Shown piece after piece: positions 1-6,798 of a stretch of 10,290 bases of DNA (positions are counted from its first letter, which is position 1; every line of letters starts with the position of its first letter). The DNA is from Ectocarpus siliculosus. Its lineage: Eukaryota; Sar; Phaeophyceae; Ectocarpales; Ectocarpaceae. A program made the translations under genes and the position numbers. Where the stretch lies: NCBI GenBank assembly GCA_000310025.1, contig FN649735.1:1686355-1696644 (forward strand). Direction: 5' to 3'. Below the pieces are notes generated by a model. It was not told where the DNA came from, searched no databases, and saw only the letters and a program-made list of their open reading frames with translations.

Positions 1-58
1 AACTCGCGTCCATACCATCGCGCACAAACAAGCACGCGCACATGGCATCGATGCCTAC

Positions 59-179
59 CTTTTCCGATGATCTGGCAGACGCGGTTGCGGATGACGTCCA
101 TGGTGACGTCGCTACGCTCCGACGCGCGGAAGTAGAACTGGCAGTGCACGTGCTTCCGGAAGGCGGTGGCAACGGATCC
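59..179 (-). CDS. ADF-H gene, exon 6 (C-terminal helices of repeat 2)
   Basis: 40 codons plus one base (residues 285-324). The acceptor is AAG at 182-180 after a pyrimidine-rich stretch. The donor is GTAGGC starting at 58, after GGAAAAG. The peptide reads GSVATAFRKHVHCQFYF and continues through SDVTMDVIRNRV. It aligns with the GEMKSVF...HAELQ stretch of repeat 1 and completes the fold. The phase-1 end means at least one more exon lies outside the window. Confidence 0.82.
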
Positions 180-3100
180 CTTTCGCCCGAGAACAGGCGT
201 TTTTTGTGAACGGAGCGGTGGTGGGGAGGGGGGGGGATTCAGTCATTCTTTGTGCTTGGACGCCGGTGGCGTATCGCATATCCTCACAGTGCCGGGATGG
301 GGAGCTGGAACAGCTTTCCCCGCCTAGTAAGGGGGGGCAGTGGTTTTGGTATTTGCTCTCTCTTGGCACTGCTGTCTTAAACGCCACGGACTATGCAGCT
401 GGAAGGCCTAGTCTGTTGGCTGTGGTGTAGATGATTGTGACTAGGCAGTTTGCGTGGTCCGCTTGTGTCCACCGTGGGAAGCTTGGATATGCTTCGGAAA
501 CCTGACACATACTTCACCCCTTTTCAACTGGCGGTGGAGTCACTGGTCGGCAAGCACGGTCGGTGCTAATACAAAATAGAAAGGAACACCCTCATCGATT
601 GAACCTTCCTCTGCATTGCGTTCTTACAGTACCTGATGGGTGCTGACTCTGGCCTTTACGAAGGCGGGGATGTTCTCCGGTATCCAAGAGATGAAGCAGT
701 AGGCCTCGTGGAAAACACCGTCAAACTTCTCCGACACCTGGCGCGTTCACGTTGCATGACACAGCGCGACCGCGGCGGTGATAGTGTTGGGTGTCTGTGT
801 GTGACGTTGTTGTGGACATTGCTGCGGCCGTTGTCGTAGCACCGTTTAGGGACATGAAGGACCGGCCGGCATGAGCTACTGTACCACTAAGGCGCCATCC
901 CACACCAACAGTAGGACGGGGCGGAGGAGGATCAAACCACTCAAGACAACGATCGCCGTGGAGACCAAACAGATGCCTCACAAACACGCCCCCGGGAGCC
1001 GGTAACAAGGGGCGGTCGCAGCAACCGAGTGTTTTTTTGCACAGAGGTAGACACGACAACAACAAAAACAGAGGTAGACACGGCACTCCTGTCGTCTCAA
1101 CCCGGCTGTGTTGTGGGCGTCATTCCCCCGCGAACGAAGGCGAGAGACAAGGGTGTGAGCCTGACCCGGCGCCCCTCTCCCGCTTCCCTTGTGAGGGCGA
1201 CAAAGCCCACAACCGTTTGAACAGGGGCCGTGTAAACCAACCTGGGTCCCGAAACCCAGATTCCCATCCCGAAGACCCCAAACCCAGAAGCGCACCCCAG
1301 CTTCAGACAAGACACCCTGCTCGTGCGAAAGCCCAAGGCCAGCTCCTCTCCCCTTCCCTTCCTTTTTCGCGATAAAATCTCTCCCAGGGGAGACCATCCC
1401 CATGTGTCGCACGGCTCGACCCGTGTAGAGAAGATAATTGGTCGGTCCTCTCGAGGGACGAGTGGTCAATGGTCTCACCGCTAAGGAAGGCATGCAATAC
1501 ATGGGTACGCCCCCAACCACCACCGTGACAAACACGAGGCCCTTGCCCCCCCCCTTGTCCTTCTCCCTGTGTTTCGTCGCCGGCGCTTACCCGGAGAAGG
1601 CCGTAGTTGACGCCGGACGGCTCTGCCGCGTCGAGGAGGCACTGGAGGCCCCCCTTCCCAGTGCCGACCATGCGGAGCACGGTCTCGTTCTTGTAGCCCA
1701 GGAGGCACCAGTCCGCGAAGCTCATGTCGGAGCGCACGTCCTTGACGGCCCTGCCGAAGGCCTTCGGCTCCTCGAACTCCACGTTGGCGCTCGCTGCCAC
1801 CTACCATGCGTACGGTAAGTAGGTAGTCAATCCTTGTCTTTCGTGTCTTGATTTGGTGGCGCATGTGTGGCAGTACGTGTGCAACTATAGGATGTATTGC
1901 TTGCGGTAGTCTTCCTTTTTGCGTTGCGCTGGAAGGCTAATGCTGCGGTAGCAGTAGGTGCGTTGAGAGAAAACGTGAGTCGCCAGTGCCCGACGGGCGC
2001 ATGATTTTTTTTCCTGGTGCTTGTACGGCTGCCGCACCTTCTTTTGCTCGTCAGCAGTCGCCAAGTGGGCGAAGGGCATCGAGGGGAGGGCGCTGCGGGC
2101 CAGCTTCCAGGCTGCGCGCCCCCTGGCTAACAACGACGGAGAAGAGGGGGGCCTCTCCAGCTTCCGCGTTTTCGTCCTGTCCGCCCTGCGGCGTCGGTGA
2201 CATCAGCGACATCAGCAGCGGCGTCAACGACACGTTAGCCAATTTTAACGAAATCAGCGGCGTCGATGAGATCAGCAACACGTCGGCGACATCAGTGGCG
2301 AACAAGGAAGGCAGCAATACAATGGCAAGGAACAAGCAGGAGTGGCAAGCTTACGCCAGCCCGATAAACTGTGCCAGACCGTAGCGCGGACCAGCGACGC
2401 TTTCGGGGGGGATTTCATATATCTCGCCCCCGCATCGGGACAAACCGAAACATCACGAAGCGGGTGGGTTTGGCCTGTCACACAACAGTATTGACCATCA
2501 ATCACACCCCCGACCGGGGGCGGGGGGGTGCGCTGTGCGGCTGTACATTGTTTCTGAGGAATGGAGTGAGGTGGATATTCGAGATTTCTTCGACATGCAA
2601 AACGTCATTCCTAGAGTTGCTTCTACGTTGTTGCGTGCGGTATCTGTGCACCCCTGCCTGATTCTCTTTTTTTTTCCTGCACGTGGCACCCCCATTGTTC
2701 TGGTGTTTGATTTTCAGTGTCGAAATTTCTTGAGCTGCTTCCATTCATTTTTCGCGGAACTTTACAGCGGTGGAAGCGTTCGTTCTGCATAGCAACAATT
2801 GTTCCGCACCGGTGTGTCGATCGACGTTGGAAGAAAGAACAGGATACCCGGTGGGCACGGAACACGTAGCATGATACCGATGCCGTGCAACTGGACACAG
2901 GGGTACATGGGTTTCTCTACCAGAAGTGTTTCCATCCGGGATCTATACTACTGCCGTCAGAGCATGAATTTCTGGTACTCCTCTGATTGGTTTCGTTCCT
3001 GGGCTGCGGTGTCGATCAGTGCAGAAGAATGACGCGAAATACTGCTGCTCCGGGTGAACCGAGTGATACGAAAGTGACTCAGCGGGATGTGGGAAACGTC

Positions 3101-4572
3101 GAAAGCATGTCTCGAACCGAACGGCACGAGCAGGGTGCGGAAGCTGTGGAACAGGCGGAAAGGCGGCTCCTTCCGGCGGTTCGATCGCCATCCCCTCGCG
3201 CAAGAATTGCGTTCAAATTGATCTGTGCATAGCATACAAGTAGTACCAGCACTACGGCACCTGTTTCTTGCGGGCGTCCACCAGTCAGATTTTCATGCTG
3301 TGGACTCGAGCGAGGCTCTCTGGGAAGAGGCAGACCCTGCGGGAAGCTGGGCGTATTCTTGGTTGATCGTGGAACACATGGCTAAAGGTACTCCTGAGAA
3401 AATACGAGGAGGGGAACTGCTTCTGTGTAGTGGACGAATGCTCTCAACTCGGCGAACTACACCGCGTGTCGGTGTAAGAAGATGCGATTCTTTTGTGGCA
3501 TCTGAAAAACATTTTTAAGGAAAAATAAATACAATGAAAAGACTCCACCACATCCCGTTCGACTGTGGGTATATCTCGAATGGGTAGTCTTTCTGTGTGT
3601 GTTTTTATTATTCCTTAATTAAATACACACACGGAAAGACTACATGGACCCATTTGAAAAAATACATAAAACGTGGGCACCGTCCGTCCGTCCGTGGGGT
3701 ACGTCCCCGGAATACATGGCCCATTAATTGTTCCATCAAGTGCGTCTACCTCTACCAGCGCGATGCCTGGGTGAAAGTAGCATCGAGGGCTGTCATGACG
3801 CTTAGACGGCTTGAAAGGGTTGATCGGTTCGTCGAATCCGCAAAAGAATGGTAGTGCCCAGCACGCGGGGAGGGGGCGGGGGAGCGGTGGGGGGCCGGTG
3901 GGGTAACGAAAAAACAGAGTTTAGCCGTCGTTTTGTCAGGCAATTTTTTATTTCGTCGACGTTTGAAAAAACGAACGGGATGAAACGACAACATCGGCAT
4001 GGCAACAAAGCACGCCCGCACGGTCCCGTCTGTACCACTGACCTCATCGTTACGCTGTCCAGGACATCGGCGAGCGGTTGCTCTCCTAACTCGTGCAGGG
4101 CGCAGGCCTGCAGTTCGGCGTGGTAGGGAGCGAACACAGACTTCATCTCGCCTTCGTTGACCCCAATCTTCATCTTCCGTATCACGGGGATGTTGTCCGG
4201 TCTCCAGTACACCCACACGAACTTGACGAAGCCGGTTTGCACGTCCCCGGCCTGCTCCAGCGTGTAGCTGCAGCGCACTAACCCGTAACACACATCCCAC
4301 TCCACGATACTTGCTTTGAGAGCCTGCCGAACAAGAGAGAGAAGAGAGAGGGAGAGGGAGAGAGAGCGACTGATAGTTGTCAATCTTCAACCAGAACAAC
4401 GCACTACGTAGTCGGCAAGCAATGCGTGGAGAACAGGCGTCAAACGACCAAGAATACCTCGCAGGCGTTCGAAAGTCGTGCATGCTTGTACATAGCTACG
4501 CTTAATTAACAAGCGTGTGGAGTCCTTGCTGCTGTTGTTGGGCCACAAGATTTCCAGCAATAATGTGAAGAT

Positions 4573-4619
<47 letters not shown>

Positions 4620-4994
4620 CCGAGAAGGGCGGATGGCAAATAGCCGCCAGGGGGGAAGAACCTAATGCGCTCTTCGGCGAAGAACTGTCTCTTTGTTCCT
4701 GCTGCTTTTGAAAATCAGGCGCACCATGCATACAACAGTCACCATAACCGAAGCGATAGTCCATGCTCAAGGAAATCTAGCTCCGCGGCGAGTTCGCCAC
4801 GGCAGGCCTGTGTGCGCGCTCACCTCTACGCCTCCGACACCGGTGCCGAAAAGCCGGATGTCCCCCCCTCCGTCGAATCCGCAAAGCACCCAGTCCTCCC
4901 GAGCGGTGTCGCTGCGCACGTTCGCGATGGCGGCTTGAAGGGCTTCCCCGATCACGGGCGCCTTCCTGTGAACGTGGTTTCTCGCAACGAGCAT
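59..4994 (-). CDS. Tandem ADF-homology (coactosin/cofilin-like) actin-binding protein, six exons, 3' end outside window
   Basis: Joining exons 4994-4824, 4323-4043, 2122-2038, 1800-1591, 737-633 and 179-59 gives an open frame of 324 residues plus one base, with every junction in phase. The product has two copies of the ADF-H fold. Repeat 1 covers about residues 10-148, a linker about 149-180, and repeat 2 about 185-320. Each repeat shows the family pattern in order: an Asn/Asp-Val-Arg-Ser-Asp motif, Asp-Trp, a Gly-Thr-Gly-x-Gly-Gly turn, Tyr-Gly-Leu-Val/Leu-Arg, an aromatic strand ending in Trp, then Asn-Ile-Pro and the long actin-facing helix. The VRSD and GTGxGG motifs look closer to coactosin and Abp1/drebrin-type ADF-H domains than to classical cofilin. 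Family knowledge: such domains bind actin filaments or monomers in the cytoplasm. Two domains recall twinfilin, but the subfamily is not settled. The last exon ends with a donor site, so more protein lies beyond the left edge. Expression and exact start are unproven. Confidence 0.85.
180..632. other. ADF-H gene intron between exons 6 and 5
   Basis: A 453-base intron on the minus strand. It has a C-rich tract (G-run on the plus strand near 226-237) before the 3' splice site. No coding signal, RNA gene or clear repeat was seen. Confidence 0.75.
633..737 (-). CDS. ADF-H gene, exon 5 (central strands of repeat 2)
   Basis: Exactly 35 codons (residues 250-284), phase 0 at both ends. The acceptor is CAG at 740-738 and the donor GTACTG starts at 632. 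The peptide has AYCFISWIPENIP followed by KARVSTHQ, aligning with FVWVYW, DNIP and the start of the actin-facing helix in repeat 1. It supplies the strand and helix start otherwise missing between exon 4 and exon 6. Its position, phase and motif order agree. An Arg stands where repeat 1 has Lys in the helix start. Confidence 0.85.
738..1590. other. ADF-H gene intron between exons 5 and 4
   Basis: An 853-base intron on the minus strand, from the GTAAGC donor at 1590 to the CAG at 740-738. Open frames on both strands here show no domain features and look accidental. The only structure noticed is the 15-base direct repeat at 1041-1082. Confidence 0.75.
1041..1082. repeat. 15-base direct repeat, period 27
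   Basis: ACAGAGGTAGACACG occurs at 1041-1055 and 1068-1082, separated by an AAC/AAA-rich spacer, inside an ADF-H intron. Confidence 0.8.
1591..1800 (-). CDS. ADF-H gene, exon 4 (N-terminal part of repeat 2)
   Basis: Exactly 70 codons (residues 180-249), phase 0 at both ends. The acceptor is TAG at 1803-1801 and the donor is a strong GTAAGC starting at 1590, after CTCCGG. The peptide carries VKDVRSD, FADWCLLGY, MVGTGKGG and VNYGLLR, matching repeat 1 motif for motif. It begins with GTG (Val), not a start codon, and the TAG just upstream is intronic. Unlike repeat 1, there is no intron after the GTGxGG turn. Confidence 0.88.
1801..2037. other. ADF-H gene intron between exons 4 and 3
   Basis: A 237-base intron on the minus strand, from the GTGCGG donor at 2037 to the TAG acceptor at 1803-1801. 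Nothing else was recognised in it. Confidence 0.6.
2038..2122 (-). CDS. ADF-H gene, exon 3 (inter-domain linker)
   Basis: An 85-base exon of one base plus 28 codons, encoding residues 151-179 between the two ADF-H repeats. The acceptor is CAG at 2125-2123 after a C/T-rich tract, and the donor GTGCGG starts at 2037. Both phases fit their neighbours exactly: the leading G completes the AG left by exon 2, and the exon ends in phase 0 for exon 4. The peptide contains Trp-Lys-Leu-Ala-Arg and Pro-Ser-Met-Pro-Phe-Ala-His and ends in a Lys-rich stretch. There is no recognised domain, so the call rests on phase, splice sites and position. The donor is not strong. Confidence 0.6.
2191..2300. repeat. 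Degenerate ATCAGC/GGCGTC repeat
   Basis: ATCAG occurs five times in about 90 bases, interspersed with GGCGTC and AACGACACG-type units. It looks like a decayed minisatellite in the large ADF-H intron. Confidence 0.5.
3551..3656. repeat. Hairpin repeat element, copy A (in ADF-H intron)
   Basis: TAGTCTTTCTGTGTGTG (from 3585) pairs with the complement at about 3624-3642 with one mismatch, and flanking GAATGGGT/ACCCATTT extends the stem past a small bulge. Just upstream, CCCGTTCGA (3554-3562) faces TCGAATGGG (3576-3584). About 47 bases match copy B in the GT14 intron. Confidence 0.55.
4043..4323 (-). CDS. ADF-H gene, exon 2 (C-terminal half of repeat 1)
   Basis: This exon encodes residues 58-150 plus two bases. 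The acceptor is CAG at 4326-4324, preceded on the minus strand by a strong pyrimidine run. The donor GTCAGT starts at 4042, after ATGAG. The protein reads CYGLVRCSY, then FVKFVWVYW, DNIP, and a helix starting RKMKIG, followed by an acidic C-terminal helix. The Trp in FVWVYW lacks the Gly that usually follows in W-x-G ADF-H sequences, as also happens in repeat 2. The phase-2 end needs one base from the next exon, which 2122 supplies. Confidence 0.88.
4333..4366 (-). promoter_or_regulatory. Polypyrimidine tract of a 3' splice site
   Basis: 34 uninterrupted purines on the plus strand read as an almost pure CT run on the minus strand, ending about seven bases before the CAG acceptor of ADF-H exon 2. 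This is the expected position for a U2AF-type polypyrimidine tract and supports the exon boundary. Confidence 0.7.
4573..4620. repeat. (AAC)16 microsatellite
   Basis: Sixteen perfect AAC units (GTT on the gene's own strand) lie within the first recognised intron of the ADF-H gene. Because they are intronic, the Thr- or Val-rich frames they create are not protein. Confidence 0.97.
4824..4994 (-). CDS. ADF-H gene, first recognised exon (N-terminal half of repeat 1)
   Basis: This exon encodes residues 1-57 if the ATG at 4994-4992 is the start; that ATG has A at -3. It carries NVRSD, DWVLCGF and GTGVGG and ends GTAGAG before a GTGAGC donor at 4823, phase 0. The next exon continues the domain without a gap. 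The 5' limit is uncertain. A CACAG acceptor at 4970-4966 could open the exon at 4965, and a CAG acceptor just upstream of the ATG, near 5020-5018, would open it in phase 0. Either would need an upstream start exon. Confidence 0.8.
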
Positions 4995-5813
4995 CGTGAT
5001 CGGTGCGGGTTGTCCCTGCCACTTCCGTCACACTTGTGTCTGCTGCTCTGCTGCGGCTACAATCTTGGAGGCAACCGTTGTACCTCTCGTTTGCGAGCTG
5101 CGCCGAGCGTGTGGAAGACACGGAGACGCGGAGACGGCGCGTTTGTGGTGGCCGGTTCTTGGGTTTTGAAACAAACTGCACCCGGGGCTGTGTTTGGTGG
5201 TCCAGCCCGGGGTATTCGATTTCGAGGCGGTGGACACAACAGCGAGAAGCGAGTTCGACCGGATGGCGAGCGTGTAGCATATGCATATGTGAGGAGTTCC
5301 AGAACCCATTTCCTCTGTCACCACCACTGGGTTCTCCTGTGGTGGTCCGGTGGAATTGTGCCAGCGGAGACCACGGACCTGCCGCCCTGCTGTTGCTGCG
5401 TTGCTGCTGCTGGTTGGTGCATCTGTACCCAGCCTACAGCAGTCACCTGCATGGTGAGTATCTTTCGCGAGGAACCTGCTCAACCGCACAGATCTCTTTG
5501 CACCATGCGTGTGGACGTCTCGTGGCCGTGGTCTTCGTGTGCCGATGCTTTTTGCTTCCCTGCTACTGGAAAAATCCACTGCTGTGTCCACTACATGACA
5601 TGAGCCAAGAAACACTCCGCCAAATGCAGCGAAATACATACATGCATAGTCTACATCGAACACCAGAGAGTAGCCCGCTCTTGAGGTTACGAACACAATG
5701 TTGATTCCACTTCACGTGTCAGATACAACACATCCAAGATCGCCAAGGCTGGAACACAAGCAGCAGCTGCCAGCGGTCTCCCCGAGGGGAGGGTGTGTGC
5801 TGCTGTCGCTTGA

Positions 5814-5838
5814 TTGTTGTTGTTGTTGTTTGTTGTTG
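5814..5838. repeat. TTG-rich short tandem repeat
   Basis: About eight TTG units with one interrupting T, in the divergent region between the two genes. Confidence 0.85.
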
Positions 5839-6190
5839 ACACATGTTTGTTGTACTGGTGTGGTCTGGTCGGCCGCCGTTACATTCATATTCTATATTCT
5901 TCGCATTCGGGAAACAAAAGCAAGGAGGCGTTTTCGTTCTTCTCGTCGTCGAAGAGACAGAATTCCGCGCTGCAGGGAGCGCGGGTTACTGACGACACAC
6001 ACACACGCGGCTGGCGCCTGGTACTGCTGTGCTTTCGTCCTGTCAACCGGCGATAGCAGCAGGCAAGGCCGGACGGTGTGTGTACCCTGCATTGCAGCAG
6101 CGCTGGGGGCAGGAAGGTGGCAGAAGGGCCAATAACCGGTGCTCTTTGTCCACAACGGGGATTGTGTAGGACCGAACAGAAAAAAGCGAC

Positions 6191-6200
6191 ACATATATTA
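6191..6200 (+). promoter_or_regulatory. Possible TATA-like element for the GT14 gene
   Basis: An AT-rich ACATATATTA lies about 40 bases before the first in-frame ATG at 6239 in otherwise GC-rich sequence. It would fit a core promoter only if translation starts downstream, for example at 6353. This is weak evidence. Confidence 0.2.
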
Positions 6201-6238
6201 TCGTTGAGAGTTCGCGGAATTGGTCTCGGAGAGTCCGT

Positions 6239-6303
6239 ATGCAGCGGCGAAGAGAGGTTCAGCGGCATACTCGCGTGTCTTCGGCAGTCGAGAACGGCCA
6301 CAG

Positions 6304-6336
<33 letters not shown>

Positions 6337-6798
6337 CGGAGGAAGACACAACATGTGCTTGGAGGGGGCAGCGTTTACCAACGGCGGCGGCGGTGCCAAC
6401 TGCCTGCGAAAGTCGACCCGGTTGGGCGAAGCGGCGCACACTGTCAGGTTGCGACTTCGGCAAGCCGTCCATGCGGGGCGGAGGAAGAGTGTGGTGGGCA
6501 TGGCCGCCTACCTCTTCGTGTGCTTGGGCCTTCTCTGGTGCGGCCTGCAGATTCCCGCGCTTGCCAAGGGCAGGGGCGGCCGCGCCGCCACGGCGGCTGT
6601 TGCTTTCGGTGAAGGCGCAGAACGGCGGCAGCTGGCGGCGACGCCGAGGGCTGGCGATGGTGGAGTGAACCGGTCGGGCGACGTTGGTCCGCGCCTTGCG
6701 TACGGGATCATGGTGTACCAGCGGAAGGGTTACTCGCCGCAGACTACGCTGGACCAGTTCGGGAGGATGCTGAAGGCGCTGTACGACGAGGAGAACAC
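6239..6798 (+). CDS. GT14 gene exon 1 (membrane anchor, stem, start of catalytic domain)
   Basis: 186 codons plus two bases, ending GAGAACAC before a GTGAGC donor at 6799. The leftover AC joins the G at 9125 to make Thr in the ENTYVIHVD motif. The first ATG (6239) has C at -3; the ATG at 6353 has A at -3 and would remove 38 residues including the poly-Gln run while keeping the anchor. The frame is open back to a TAG at 6167-6169. An upstream untranslated exon is possible. Confidence 0.85.

Larger units (their letters stand above)
2123..4042. other. Large ADF-H gene intron between exons 3 and 2
   Basis: A 1,920-base intron on the minus strand, from the GTCAGT donor at 4042 to the CAG at 2125-2123. 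It holds a degenerate ATCAGC-rich stretch (2191-2300) and a hairpin element (3551-3656). No transposase, RNA gene or second protein gene was recognised; the frames here up to about 97 codons lack family features. Confidence 0.75.
4324..4823. other. ADF-H gene intron between exons 2 and 1
   Basis: A 500-base phase-0 intron on the minus strand, from GTGAGC at 4823 to CAG at 4326-4324. It contains the AAC microsatellite at 4573-4620 and the pyrimidine tract at 4333-4366. Confidence 0.85.
4995..6238. other. Divergent intergenic / 5'-UTR region
   Basis: The two genes are transcribed away from this 1.24-kb stretch, so their promoters and possibly short 5' exons should lie here. Long open frames occur on both strands, but they overlap each other, are rich in Cys, Arg, Ser and low-complexity residues, and show no recognised domain. 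Splice-donor-like sequences follow ATG on both strands at 5445-5460. A TTG-rich run lies at 5814-5838. Confidence 0.55.

Noticed and set aside
978-1535. 185-codon minus-strand frame
   Set aside because: It falls inside an ADF-H intron bounded by a strong GTAAGC donor and an in-phase acceptor. No family motif was seen.
4665-5704. Plus-strand frames of 312 and 233 codons
   Set aside because: They overlap each other in different frames, cross the antisense of ADF-H exon 1, and are Cys/Arg/Ser-rich without recognisable domains.
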